This document shows, piece after piece, positions 18,014-26,412 of a DNA stretch of 64,000 bases. The notes under the pieces are model-generated. The model saw only the letters and a list, made by a program, of their open reading frames with translations, ran no database searches and had not been told where the DNA came from. The translations under genes and the position numbers were made by a program. The first letter of the stretch is position 1, and each line of letters begins with the position of its first letter. The stretch lies in contig NZ_JHVN01000003.1 of assembly GCF_000620165.1 (NCBI RefSeq), positions 177,764 through 241,763 of the forward strand. The letters are read 5' to 3'. The DNA comes from Anoxybacillus tepidamans PS2 (lineage in GTDB: Bacteria > Bacillota > Bacilli > Bacillales > Anoxybacillaceae).

Positions 18014-18367
18014 ATGGATAGACATAAAAAAACACTTTTGCTGATTTTGTTTTTCGTTTTCTTGTCTTACGGCGCTTATCGCATCATTGATTACCTTTAT
18101 TTTTTGCCTATGTTCAAACAGGAGACAAACGTAGAGACTCGAACGATCAACGGAACAAAGTACATGCTTCACCGATTAAGTTGGCGCGGGACAACCTATA
18201 TATCGGATCCCGTCGCCAACATCGATGACTACGAACTCGGAAAACAAATAGGTAGGACAAAAGATGGCATACGAGTGTATCAAGCGAAAAATGATCATAC
18301 AACACTTATTTTGCAGGGCTTTATGTCCCCTTCGGAAATTTACAAGAAAGAGACGCCGCGGCCTTGA
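18014..18367 (+). CDS. Unrecognised membrane-anchored protein
   Basis: A 117-residue protein with one N-terminal transmembrane segment (about 6-28) and an outside domain of about 85 residues lacking cysteines. The ATG at 18014 follows GAGGTG; an upstream TTG is possible. It lies 15 bases after the DUF1033 gene and before a strong terminator. No family was recognised. Confidence 0.65.
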   Translation: MDRHKKTLLLILFFVFLSYGAYRIIDYLYFLPMFKQETNVETRTINGTKYMLHRLSWRGTTYISDPVANIDDYELGKQIGRTKDGIRVYQAKNDHTTLILQGFMSPSEIYKKETPRP

Positions 18368-18411
18368 GCCGTGCGGTGTTCAAGACCCTGGTTCTAACAA
18401 ATAAAAAGTTA

Positions 18412-18444
18412 TAAAAAACGCTTGGACATGCCCAAGCGTTTTTC
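18412..18444. terminator. Convergent terminator (DUF1033 pair / kapB)
   Basis: A perfect 9-bp stem AACGCTTGG / CCAAGCGTT has A and T runs on both sides. Confidence 0.85.
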
Positions 18445-18482
18445 AACATTTTGATATTATCCCTGTTATTGGAACTATTTCC

Positions 18483-18869
18483 TCAATCACCGAAATACTC
18501 TTTCTCCAACACCCTTAAGTTTTCTAGGCTTTTGACCGCCCATTCGCTTCCGTCAGCCATGAGCTCTTCCTTCATCGCAGCGACCGCTTGCCTCAGCGAT
18601 TCCACGTAATCTGGCACTTCTCCGTCATGCAAGCGAACCATTTGCTTCGGCATGTTCGCCTGCTCGTTGAACGCAAGGGCACGACGCTCATGAAACAGCG
18701 GCACATCCGCTTGCTTCGGATGGTGCAAATCGCCTTGCTGCGGATGCTTGAGCACACCTTTGACCTTGACGAGATAATGATGCAGGCGAATATCCGTAAT
18801 TTCGCCGATATATTTCCCCGTTTTATACAGGCCAGTGACAATGTCGCCTACTTTTAGCAACTCCTCCAT
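18483..18869 (-). CDS. kapB: Kinase-associated protein B (KapB)
   Basis: A 128-residue KapB homologue. In B. subtilis KapB is needed for normal signalling from the sporulation kinase KinB to Spo0F. The SH3-like beta-barrel is in residues 1-65 (KVGDIVTGLYKTGKYIGEIT and VLKHPQQGDLHHPKQADVP), followed by a helical C-terminal part. No signal peptide or lipobox is visible, even though it is often annotated as a lipoprotein. AAGGGGGAG precedes the ATG. It is downstream of the asparaginase gene by 27 bases. Confidence 0.9.
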   Translation of the reverse strand: MEELLKVGDIVTGLYKTGKYIGEITDIRLHHYLVKVKGVLKHPQQGDLHHPKQADVPLFHERRALAFNEQANMPKQMVRLHDGEVPDYVESLRQAVAAMKEELMADGSEWAVKSLENLRVLEKEYFGD

Positions 18870-18896
18870 CTTGGCTCCCCCTTTGTCGCTTTCCGC

Positions 18897-19868
18897 TTAA
18901 TTTTCAAAAATGCGCGATACATCGCAATCAGAGGCGAGCGCCACCGCGAGTTTCATTCGCGCTTTTTTTGAATCATAATCGCTGCCAAGAATCACGCCTT
19001 TTTTATAAAGGTCATAGGCGCTTCCTAAATAATCATACGTTGTATACACCGCTCCCTCTTCAGCGCTCGTTGTAATGACGACTTTCATGCCCGCTTGAAT
19101 CGCTTTAGCGATTTCTTCAACCATTTTCGGCGCCACTTGCCCCCTGCCGACGCCTTCAAGGACAATGCCGGCAACGCCGCTTTCTCTCGCCGCTTTAATA
19201 AACTTCCCATCGGCTTCAAGATAGCATTTAATAATATCAACTTCCGGAATGTCCCGCACAAGCTTGTAATGCTCCCTTTTAATCGGCTTTTGGTATACAT
19301 ATACTTCGTCGTTGTCAATGATTCCTAAATAACCGAAGCCAAAGGCATTAAACCCTTGAATATTAGAGGCGTGCTCTTTTTTGACGTACTTCGCTGGGAA
19401 AATGCGCTCATTGAAGACGACGACCGTTCCCGCGCCGCGCAAATCTTTGGCGCACGCTGCATAAATCGCATGGCGGATATTAATATATACATCGCTGCCC
19501 AAATCGACCGGGGAGCGCTGCGAACCTGTGACAACAACGGTCCGCTCATCGGAAATCGTCAAATCTAAAAAGTAAGCCGTCTCCTCAAGCGTATCCGTAC
19601 CGTGCGTGACAACTACTCCGTCTACGGTGGAGTCTTGGAAATAATATTCGATTCGCTCTTTGAGACGCTCCAAATTTTGAAAGGTCATATGCATGCTTGG
19701 AAGCTGAAAGGCGCTTTCGACAATAACTTCAATGTCTTGCGGCAAATGGCACATTGCTGCCAGCTCTTCTCCTGTCAACACACCTGCGCTCAATCGCCCT
19801 GATGTTTCATTCGGTTTACTGGCGATCGTGCCGCCTGTTGTAATAAGTACGACTTTTCGTTTTTTCAC
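18897..19868 (-). CDS. ansA: L-asparaginase
   Basis: A 323-residue asparaginase that hydrolyses L-asparagine to aspartate and ammonia. Catalytic threonines lie in TTGGTIAS (10-17) and HGTDT (89-93). No signal peptide is present, so it should be cytosolic (type I-like). The start codon is GTG, with AGGTG upstream. It lies next to glutamate metabolism genes (gudB). The closest B. subtilis match may be AnsA or AnsZ; this was not resolved. Confidence 0.9.
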   Translation of the reverse strand: MKKRKVVLITTGGTIASKPNETSGRLSAGVLTGEELAAMCHLPQDIEVIVESAFQLPSMHMTFQNLERLKERIEYYFQDSTVDGVVVTHGTDTLEETAYFLDLTISDERTVVVTGSQRSPVDLGSDVYINIRHAIYAACAKDLRGAGTVVVFNERIFPAKYVKKEHASNIQGFNAFGFGYLGIIDNDEVYVYQKPIKREHYKLVRDIPEVDIIKCYLEADGKFIKAARESGVAGIVLEGVGRGQVAPKMVEEIAKAIQAGMKVVITTSAEEGAVYTTYDYLGSAYDLYKKGVILGSDYDSKKARMKLAVALASDCDVSRIFEN

Positions 19869-19903
19869 GTTTTGATCACCTATACCCCTTTTATTCTCCC
19901 AAT

Positions 19904-20896
19904 TTACGGCTCTAAAGTCTCGGCCGCTTGTTTCTCGCGCGCAACGATGCAGGCGGCAATCTGTCCGCCGTGAAACCGTCCGTTTTCAATAAAAATTTCA
20001 TTCGCGTTATTCCCGGCTGCGATGACCCCGGCAATAAATATGCCTTGTACATTCGTTTCCATCGTTTCCGGGTCATACAGCGGCCGCCCTGTTTCCGCAT
20101 CAATGCCGACACCCATTTTTGTTAAAAACGCATGATCCGGATGATATCCTGTCATCGCAAAGACAAAATCGTTTTTAATTTTTTTTACTTCGCCGTGAAC
20201 CGTATAAATAACGGCGTCTTCCGTAATTTCTTTGACATGGGCGTTAAACTCCATATGAATAACCCCTTGGCGGACAAGGGCGTCAAATTCCGGCAAAATC
20301 CAAGGTTTAATGCTTGGAGAATACGCACTTCCCCTGTATAGCACCGTCACTCTTGCCCCTGCCTTAACTAGTTCGAGCGCCGCATCGACGCTCGAATTTT
20401 TGCCGCCAATAACGACACAGTCCGTATTATAATATGGATGCCCTTCTTTAAAATAATGCGTCACCTTCGGCAATTGTTCGCCGGGAATGTTCATGTAATT
20501 CGGGTTATCGTAATACCCCGTCGCAATAACAACATAATCCGCTTCGTATTGATCTTTCGTCGTTTTTACCACAAACGTTCCGCCCGCTTGTTTCTCGACT
20601 GACTCGACTTTTTCAAACGTATGAACGCGAATTCGCTTGCGCGTCACCACTTCGCGATAATACGCGAGCGCTTGATTCCGCTTCGGCTTCCGATTTTCTG
20701 TAATAAACGGCACACCGCCGATTTCCAGGCGATCGCTTGTGCTAAAAAACGTTTGATGCGTTGGATAATGATAAATCGCATTTACAATATTTCCTTTTTC
20801 TATCACTAAAGGCTTGTAACCAGCATCCTGCAGCGCAATGGCCGCCGCCAACCCGCACGGTCCTCCGCCAACGATGATGATTTTTTCCCTCTTCAT
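19904..20896 (-). CDS. ypdA: Putative bacillithiol disulfide reductase YpdA (Bdr)
   Basis: A 330-residue FAD/NADPH-dependent oxidoreductase that reduces oxidised bacillithiol. The FAD-binding motif GGGPCGLAAAI spans residues 10-20 and contains Cys14, the cysteine reported to be important in staphylococcal YpdA. A second dinucleotide motif (GGKNSS) lies near 170, and TGYHPD with a C-terminal FAD segment near 275-300. The ATG at 20896, after AAGGAGG, gives the family start; a longer frame from 20995 lacks a ribosome site. Its place beside gudB is conserved in Bacillus. Confidence 0.93.
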   Translation of the reverse strand: MKREKIIIVGGGPCGLAAAIALQDAGYKPLVIEKGNIVNAIYHYPTHQTFFSTSDRLEIGGVPFITENRKPKRNQALAYYREVVTRKRIRVHTFEKVESVEKQAGGTFVVKTTKDQYEADYVVIATGYYDNPNYMNIPGEQLPKVTHYFKEGHPYYNTDCVVIGGKNSSVDAALELVKAGARVTVLYRGSAYSPSIKPWILPEFDALVRQGVIHMEFNAHVKEITEDAVIYTVHGEVKKIKNDFVFAMTGYHPDHAFLTKMGVGIDAETGRPLYDPETMETNVQGIFIAGVIAAGNNANEIFIENGRFHGGQIAACIVAREKQAAETLEP

Positions 20897-20919
20897 TATA
20901 ATCGTTCCTCCTTGGGCAA

Positions 20920-20956
20920 TAAAAAATCCCCTACCGTAAAAATGATAGGGGATTTT
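20920..20956 (-). terminator. Terminator of gudB
   Basis: On the minus strand a stem AAAATCCCCTATC / GGTAGGGGATTTT is followed by TTTATT, 15 bases past the gudB stop. Confidence 0.88.
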
Positions 20957-20970
20957 GTCTTCAATTTCAA

Positions 20971-22248
20971 TTAAATCCATCCGCGGAAACGGCACGCTTC
21001 GGCCATCTTTCTAACGCCGACCATGTAAGCGGCCAGACGCATGTCGACGCGTCGCGTTTGTGCTGTTTCGTATACGTTATTAAACGCTTTCACCATGACT
21101 TTTTCCAATTTTTCTTCGACTTCTTCTTCCGTCCAATAATATCCTTGGTTGTTTTGCACCCATTCGAAGTAAGAAACCGTCACACCGCCGGCGCTTGCTA
21201 ATACGTCCGGCACGATTAAAATGCCGCGTTTTGTTAAAATTTCCGTCGCCTCAAGCGTCGTCGGACCATTGGCCGCCTCGACGACAATCTTCGCTTTTAT
21301 GTTATGAGCGTTTTCTTCTGTAATTTGATTTTCGATCGCTGCTGGCACTAAAATATCGCATTCTAGTTCAAGCAGCTCTTTGTTTGTAATTGTATTTTTA
21401 AACAACTTCGTGACCGTTCCAAAGCTATCACGGCGGTCAAGCAAATAATCGATGTCCAAGCCGTTCGGATCGTAAAGTGCACCATACGCATCGGAAATGC
21501 CAATGACCTTCGCGCCTGCATCGTGCATAAACTTTGCTAAAAAGCTGCCGGCATTTCCAAATCCTTGAACAACGACACGAGCGCCTTCTAAGTCGATACC
21601 GCGTTTTTTCGCCGCTTCGCGAATGCAAATCGTAACCCCTTTAGCTGTTGCTGTTTCGCGACCGTGTGAGCCACCCAACACAAGCGGTTTCCCGGTAATG
21701 AATCCAGGCGAGTTAAATTCGTCAATGCGGCTATACTCATCCATCATCCATGCCATAATTTGCGAGTTTGTAAATACGTCTGGAGCTGGAATGTCTTTTG
21801 TCGGACCGACGATTTGGCTAATTGCGCGAACATAGCCACGGCTTAACCGCTCAAGCTCACGGAACGACATATTGCGCGGGTCGCATACGATTCCGCCTTT
21901 TCCTCCTCCGTACGGCAAATCAACAATGCCACATTTTAAGCTCATCCAAATCGATAACGCTTTCACTTCACGCTCAGTTACGCTTGGATGAAAGCGAATG
22001 CCCCCTTTAGTTGGTCCAACCGCATCGTTATGTTGGGCACGGTAGCCGGTAAAAATCTTTACAGTACCGTCATCCATGCGCACAGGAATTTTCACTGTTA
22101 GCATGCGAATCGGTTCTTTTAACAGCTCGTATACCTCTTCTGGATACCCAAGCTTTTCCAACGCTCTATGTATGACGACTTGCGTTGCTTTTAAAACATC
22201 ATGTTTTTCTTCGTGCTTTTCTTCGCTGGTATGCTTGTCGGCTACCAT
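20971..22248 (-). CDS. gudB: NAD-specific glutamate dehydrogenase
   Basis: A 425-residue hexameric glutamate dehydrogenase (GudB/RocG type) converting glutamate to 2-oxoglutarate and ammonia. The active-site region GGIRFHP, the catalytic lysine in PYGGGKGGIVCDP, and the nucleotide-binding GFGNAGSFLAKFMH are intact. The ATG at 22248 follows GGGAGG. A promoter is seen at 22304-22331. The location next to ypdA and ypbH fits gudB rather than rocG. Length is normal, with no sign of inactivation. Confidence 0.95.
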   Translation of the reverse strand: MVADKHTSEEKHEEKHDVLKATQVVIHRALEKLGYPEEVYELLKEPIRMLTVKIPVRMDDGTVKIFTGYRAQHNDAVGPTKGGIRFHPSVTEREVKALSIWMSLKCGIVDLPYGGGKGGIVCDPRNMSFRELERLSRGYVRAISQIVGPTKDIPAPDVFTNSQIMAWMMDEYSRIDEFNSPGFITGKPLVLGGSHGRETATAKGVTICIREAAKKRGIDLEGARVVVQGFGNAGSFLAKFMHDAGAKVIGISDAYGALYDPNGLDIDYLLDRRDSFGTVTKLFKNTITNKELLELECDILVPAAIENQITEENAHNIKAKIVVEAANGPTTLEATEILTKRGILIVPDVLASAGGVTVSYFEWVQNNQGYYWTEEEVEEKLEKVMVKAFNNVYETAQTRRVDMRLAAYMVGVRKMAEACRFRGWI

Positions 22249-22303
22249 ACGTAAACCTCCCATACAAATCACTTTATATGATATTGTCCACCTTTCATGT
22301 CAT

Positions 22304-22331
22304 AGTATACACCTTCCTCTTGTTTATGCAA
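22304..22331 (-). promoter_or_regulatory. Probable SigA promoter of gudB
   Basis: On the minus strand, TTGCAT and TATACT are separated by 16 bases, about 55 bases upstream of the gudB start. Confidence 0.6.
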
Positions 22332-22447
22332 AGTAAAAAAATCAATTTTTCCGCTCTTTTTCTCTTATTTGAAATCGTTTACATTGTTTTTTTATCAACA
22401 ATTGCACCGTCAATTTCTTTCGTATGCAACGATGCATAATGTTTTCT

Positions 22448-22484
22448 AAAAAAATAAAAAACAGACCCCTTATATCGGAGTCTG
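22448..22484 (-). terminator. Terminator of mecB/ypbH
   Basis: On the minus strand a stem CAGACTCC / GGGGTCTG with one mismatch is followed by TTTTTTATTTT, directly after the gene. Confidence 0.8.
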
Positions 22485-22495
22485 GGCAGGCACAA

Positions 22496-23086
22496 TCAAT
22501 GAGCCGGAAAATAATGAACGATTTGTTCAATAGCGCGACGGTCCATTAATTTTTTTCCGTATTCCTCAACACGATGAATCGTGATCGTCGATGAGCTTCC
22601 AAACTCAGCCAATACTGCGATAAAATCATCAGTGGTAATCGGCGGTTCTTCTGATACATGTAAATAAAAGCGCTGCTGGTATGAATAAAGCGTGCCGTCT
22701 ACGCAGCCTATGGCATAAAGACGATGAGCTAACTGGATAACGTCTTCAAATGTTTGGAATTCGTAAAATATATCTTCACTCTCGTCGAGCGTCACTTGCA
22801 TCTCAATATAGTCGTCAGCGAACTCTTCGTCGAAATCGTAATCCTGCTCTTCGCTCGTTACGATCACAACCATTCCCTGTGCCGGTAAAGAGTATACTTC
22901 CACTGCAATGGACCCGTTCACTTCAAAACCGAGTTCTGAGCTTGCCTCCTCAATCATGTCGCGAAATAATTGCTGCACTTTAAACGTATCTTTCCATAAA
23001 TCGTCTTTCGTTAAGCCGCGATCCATTAAATCGTCAAATGTGAGGAAAATTTTGATTTTATTGTGGGTTAAGCGTTCAAGGCGCAT
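22496..23086 (-). CDS. mecB: Adapter protein MecB (YpbH), MecA paralogue
   Basis: A 196-residue acidic adapter of the MecA family that delivers substrates to the ClpC-ClpP protease. It has an N-terminal substrate-binding domain (MRLERLTHNKIKIFLTFDDL), an acidic linker near 90-105, and a C-terminal ClpC-binding domain ending HYFPAH. The ATG at 23086 has AAGGAGG 7 bases upstream. Position between gudB and ypbG matches YpbH; MecA itself is elsewhere in Bacillus genomes. Confidence 0.9.
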   Translation of the reverse strand: MRLERLTHNKIKIFLTFDDLMDRGLTKDDLWKDTFKVQQLFRDMIEEASSELGFEVNGSIAVEVYSLPAQGMVVIVTSEEQDYDFDEEFADDYIEMQVTLDESEDIFYEFQTFEDVIQLAHRLYAIGCVDGTLYSYQQRFYLHVSEEPPITTDDFIAVLAEFGSSSTITIHRVEEYGKKLMDRRAIEQIVHYFPAH

Positions 23087-23249
23087 CAACACCCCTCCTT
23101 ACCTACACAGCCATCTTCTTATGTTCATTGTATGAAAGAAACTGTAAATGGTTCTATTGTTATTATTGAGTTTACATCGTTTTTCGCCATTTAGACAAGC
23201 ATAATTATGCTTAAATATGTAGTTTTTTCTCCCTTATGCTCCACCGCGT

Positions 23250-24023
23250 TTAGCGGCCTTGTCCTTCTTTGCGGCGAATTGTAATCAAATTCGCTTCGGC
23301 TTTCGCCCCCAAGCGAAGCGGAAGGTGCCTTGTCCCATAGCCGTTGCTGACAAATACGGTCGTTCCGTTTTGCTGTTTGATGCCTCCTTTTTCATAAAGG
23401 CCGAAACGGCCGAGGCGAATTTGCCCGCCATGCGTATGGCCGCTTACAACGAGCGCGATGCGGTTCTCTGGACGAATAGCATGCACAATTTTCGGATTAT
23501 GGCATGCTAAGATGCGAAACGCCTCTTCATCGGCATCGGAAAGCGCTATATCCAACCGGGCGCGCCGCTTGCCTACATCATCGACACCGATGAGCGCCAC
23601 TTTTTCTCCTTGCTCCGATTCAAACAGCGCCGCTCTGTTATCTAAAATATGCACCCCTTCTTGCAACAAGAGCGCATCTAATTCATGGTAATCTGTTTCA
23701 TAATCGTTGTTTCCCCATACGAAATAAACGGGTCCTACTTGTTTGAGCCGTTTTACGTTCTCTCGCACGCGCGAAAACGGCACTCCTGTTTCTGTCAAAT
23801 CCCCGCCGATAATCACAAAATCCGCCTTTCCTTTCACTTGCTCAATCAACTCTTGTGATACTTTCCGGCGATGAATATCGGAAATAAAAAAGATGGTCAG
23901 CGCCCGAACGCTTTCCGGAAAATCGGAAAAAGCCAGCTCCACAGCAACAATCCGGTTCCGGTGCGCCTCCCACCACATGTATGCAATGAAACATATGAAA
24001 AAAGTTAAAACAACGACAGCCAT
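23250..24023 (-). CDS. ypbG: Membrane-anchored metallophosphoesterase YpbG
   Basis: A 257-residue calcineurin-like phosphoesterase. An N-terminal hydrophobic segment (1-16) is followed by the metal-binding motifs FISDIHRR, GGDLTE, GNNDYE and GHTHGGQ in order. All ligands appear intact. AGGAGG precedes the ATG. It follows a small membrane protein gene by 9 bases. The physiological substrate is unknown. Confidence 0.9.
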   Translation of the reverse strand: MAVVVLTFFICFIAYMWWEAHRNRIVAVELAFSDFPESVRALTIFFISDIHRRKVSQELIEQVKGKADFVIIGGDLTETGVPFSRVRENVKRLKQVGPVYFVWGNNDYETDYHELDALLLQEGVHILDNRAALFESEQGEKVALIGVDDVGKRRARLDIALSDADEEAFRILACHNPKIVHAIRPENRIALVVSGHTHGGQIRLGRFGLYEKGGIKQQNGTTVFVSNGYGTRHLPLRLGAKAEANLITIRRKEGQGR

Positions 24024-24032
24024 CGATGCCTC

Positions 24033-24428
24033 CTATAAAAGCTTTTTATAGTTCCGAACGCGTGAAAAATCTAACGATATCATACCATAAAGGGCAGAAA
24101 AAAGAAAAAAGAGAAGCGTTAAGCGCTCATTGAGTTGAAACAGCCAATAAAAGCTGCCAAAGGCTGTACAGCTCGTCAGCCACTCCCGCCAATTAACGCG
24201 CTGCTTTGTCAGCAAGAGAAACAGACCTTCGATTATCGTGCGCATCGCCACCGCATTCGCCAAAAATCCTACAAAAAAGCAAGCCATCGCCAAAAAGGAG
24301 CGAAGCGGATGAAACGTAAAGTCGGTTACAAAATTGACCCATATAAACGGCTTCACCTTCGGCATCCACGAAATCATAAGGTAACCGCACAGACATCCAA
24401 CTACTATGTAAAAAAGTTGTCGGCGCAT
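24033..24428 (-). CDS. Unrecognised small membrane protein
   Basis: A 131-residue protein with four hydrophobic segments (about 5-22, 40-62, 66-75 and 85-118) and a basic C-terminus. AAGGGGGG lies 5 bases before the ATG. It is just upstream of ypbG on the same strand and is probably co-transcribed. No such gene sits between ypbF and ypbG in B. subtilis as I recall, so it may be lineage-specific. No family was recognised. Confidence 0.7.
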   Translation of the reverse strand: MRRQLFYIVVGCLCGYLMISWMPKVKPFIWVNFVTDFTFHPLRSFLAMACFFVGFLANAVAMRTIIEGLFLLLTKQRVNWREWLTSCTAFGSFYWLFQLNERLTLLFFLFSALYGMISLDFSRVRNYKKLL

Positions 24429-24497
24429 TGGATCCCCCCTTTTTTACATCTATTCATGAAAAAAGGAAAGCATGCATACACATAGACTGAAGCAAGT

Positions 24498-24723
24498 GTG
24501 TTGATTAACCAATAAAATACAGTTCGCAATTCAGCTCCTGTCTATCTGCATGGGCAAGATGCTTGCCGACCGAGCATATGCATCGTATGCCTTTCCCAAA
24601 TATCGAACGTTTTTGGGCAATTTCTTTCCTACATTCCCATCCAAGCTAGGGGATCAGACAAAGCTTGCCGCTATGACTGCTATACGCGATATTTTATGAA
24701 GCAAAATAATGGCTAATCAACAC
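24498..24723. mobile_element. 226-bp non-coding element with inverted ends (MITE-like)
   Basis: The two ends are imperfect inverted repeats that begin (G)TGTTGATTA, then CCA and TA, with about 16 of 21 positions matching. The interior has no usable reading frame. A related right end lies at 108-128 of this window. No target duplication could be seen. It fills most of the gap between the ypbG operon and cotJA and ends 37 bases before the cotJA start. It may be an internally deleted insertion sequence. Confidence 0.5.
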
Positions 24724-24759
24724 CCTTAAGATTAAAGTTTTTGCAAAGGAGGGCTATCC

Positions 24760-24990
24760 ATGTTTACGACGCGAAAACAGTACGAACCGTACGTCAGTCC
24801 GTTCGATCCGTGCGCGCCCATTCTCGTTAAAACGTACGTCACTCCACCGAACCTTTATGTCGGATTTCAGCCACCCAATTTGCCGCAATTTCCTCTCCAT
24901 GAAGCTTTAAAAAAAGGAACGCTCTGGAAAATATTTTACGATCCTTATTACAGCCCATATGAAATGGCGAATAAAGGTGATGGGCAATGA
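24760..24990 (+). CDS. cotJA: Spore coat-associated protein CotJA
   Basis: A 76-residue proline- and tyrosine-rich coat protein (YVSPFDPCAP..., FYDPYYSPYE). It is the first gene of cotJABC, an operon transcribed in the mother cell (SigE in B. subtilis). AAAGGAGG precedes the ATG. It overlaps cotJB by 4 bases. The upstream region is occupied by a 226-bp repeat-ended element, so the promoter must lie within or very near that element. Confidence 0.93.
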   Translation: MFTTRKQYEPYVSPFDPCAPILVKTYVTPPNLYVGFQPPNLPQFPLHEALKKGTLWKIFYDPYYSPYEMANKGDGQ

Positions 24991-25247
24991 AGCAAATGCC
25001 GAAAGAATATTATGAACTTCTCGAAAAGCTGCAAGCCGTCGATTTTGCGCTTGTTGAATTAACCCTCTACCTCGATACCCATCCGAATGATTACCAAGCG
25101 ATTCAGCAATTCAATCAGCTCGCTCAACAGCGAAAGCATTTAAAAAAACAATATGAAACCGCCTACGGACCGCTTCAGCAGTATGGAAACAGCTACTCAA
25201 ACTACCCATGGAATTGGAATGACACACCGTGGCCGTGGCAAGTATGA
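24987..25247 (+). CDS. cotJB: Spore coat protein CotJB
   Basis: An 86-residue protein of the CotJB family, helical at the N-terminus (YYELLEKLQAVDFALVELTLYLDTHPND) with a tyrosine/tryptophan-rich tail. It overlaps cotJA (ATGA) and lies 25 bases before cotJC. It is thought to assemble into the inner coat with CotJA and CotJC. Confidence 0.93.
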   Translation: MKQMPKEYYELLEKLQAVDFALVELTLYLDTHPNDYQAIQQFNQLAQQRKHLKKQYETAYGPLQQYGNSYSNYPWNWNDTPWPWQV

Positions 25248-25272
25248 ACGATGAGATTAAGGGGGAACCGGC

Positions 25273-25842
25273 ATGTGGATTTATGAAAAAAAGCTGCAAT
25301 ATCCGGTGCGTGTCAGCACGTGCAATCCAAAACTCGCTAAGTACTTAATTGAACAATACGGCGGCGCAGACGGGGAGCTAGCGGCCGCACTCCGCTATTT
25401 AAATCAGCGCTATTCCATCCCCGATAAAGTCATCGGATTATTGACCGACATCGGCACCGAAGAACTAGCACATTTAGAAATGATCGCAACAATGGTGTAT
25501 AAACTGACGAAGGACGCGACTCCTGAGCAGTTGAAAGAAGCTGGATTGGATGCCCATTATGTCAACCACGACCGCGCTCTCTTTTATCACAATGCCGCTG
25601 GCGTGCCTTGGACAGCGACCTACATTCAAGCAAAAGGCGATCCAATCGCCGATTTATATGAAGATATCGCCGCTGAGGAAAAAGCAAGAGCGACGTATCA
25701 ATGGATTATCAATATGAGCGACGACCCTGATTTGAATGACGGGCTTCGTTTTCTGCGCGAACGCGAAATCATCCATGCCCAGCGGTTCCGCGAAGCAGTA
25801 GAAATTTTAAAAGAGGAGCGCGACCGGAAAAAGTTTTTTTAG
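25273..25842 (+). CDS. cotJC: Spore coat manganese-catalase-family protein CotJC
   Basis: A 189-residue di-manganese catalase-like protein of the spore coat, with ferritin-fold helices. Glutamate and histidine ligands lie in IGTEELAHLEMI (about 62-73) and EEKARATYQW / REREIIHAQRF in the C-terminal half. It is shorter than free Mn-catalases, as usual for CotJC. AAGGGGG precedes the ATG. It is the last gene of the operon, followed by a 15-bp hairpin. Confidence 0.94.
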   Translation: MWIYEKKLQYPVRVSTCNPKLAKYLIEQYGGADGELAAALRYLNQRYSIPDKVIGLLTDIGTEELAHLEMIATMVYKLTKDATPEQLKEAGLDAHYVNHDRALFYHNAAGVPWTATYIQAKGDPIADLYEDIAAEEKARATYQWIINMSDDPDLNDGLRFLREREIIHAQRFREAVEILKEERDRKKFF

Positions 25843-25846
25843 CGCT

Positions 25847-25884
25847 GAAAATAGCTGAATGGTGCCGCTCATTCAGCTATTTTC
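25847..25884. terminator. 15-bp perfect hairpin between cotJC and ypbF
   Basis: The arms GAAAATAGCTGAATG and CATTCAGCTATTTTC pair without mismatch around an 8-base loop. The 3' side overlaps the end of ypbF on the other strand. Poly-T is weak on both strands, so it may act mainly as an mRNA 3'-end barrier. Confidence 0.6.
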
Positions 25885-26319
25885 ATAAAATAAATTAATG
25901 TCGTATTTCTCCTTCAGCACTTGAAACCATTTGTGCCGTTCGTTCCACTCCGTTTCATCCCGCCACAAATCCGAACTCTTTTGGATGATTTCACAACGAA
26001 GCGCATGGAACTCCTCCTCTGCTTTATCGCATTTGCCCTGATAAAACAAGATGCCCCAATACGCCGTAAACAAAAGAAGTAACATATACAAATGCTCTAA
26101 GCGGCCTAAAAATGCCGCAATTACTGAAGCGGCTGTACCGTTTGGAACGACGATCTTCCAGAAAATATAACTAAAGAAAGAAACGAACCCAACAAATGTT
26201 ACTATTTTTAACGTTTTCACTTTCTTTTCCAACCGTTCCCATTTTTCTTTTTTCTCAATAACTCCAAGCAACATTTGCTTTGTTACCTCGTCTTTAATGC
26301 CCGAAAGCCATTCATTCAC
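25873..26319 (-). CDS. ypbF: YpbF family protein (DUF2663)
   Basis: A 148-residue protein with two hydrophobic segments (about 40-60 and 73-95) between charged helical regions, matching YpbF by position, size and general make-up. A GTG at 26319 with AAAGGGGA upstream is preferred. A longer frame from an ATG at 26379 is possible but has no ribosome site. Function is unknown. It lies in the conserved ypbG-ypbB block. Confidence 0.8.
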   Translation of the reverse strand: MNEWLSGIKDEVTKQMLLGVIEKKEKWERLEKKVKTLKIVTFVGFVSFFSYIFWKIVVPNGTAASVIAAFLGRLEHLYMLLLLFTAYWGILFYQGKCDKAEEEFHALRCEIIQKSSDLWRDETEWNERHKWFQVLKEKYDINLFYENS

Positions 26320-26387
26320 AGCGTCCGTTCCCCTTTGATTTATATCTTTGTTTCCAGCATATGTACAAGCACGGGTCATTAGAACAA

Positions 26388-26412
26388 AAAAAAGAGACGT
26401 GTTCCGCCTCTT
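26388..26412 (-). terminator. Weak terminator after ypbE
   Basis: On the minus strand a 6-bp stem AAAGAG / CTCTTT is followed by a T run and overlaps the ypbE stop region. Confidence 0.4.

Noticed and set aside
20971..22248. Inactivated glutamate dehydrogenase of the type with a short direct repeat in the active site (laboratory B. subtilis gudB)
   Set aside because: The protein is of normal length and no nine-base direct duplication was seen in the reading frame.
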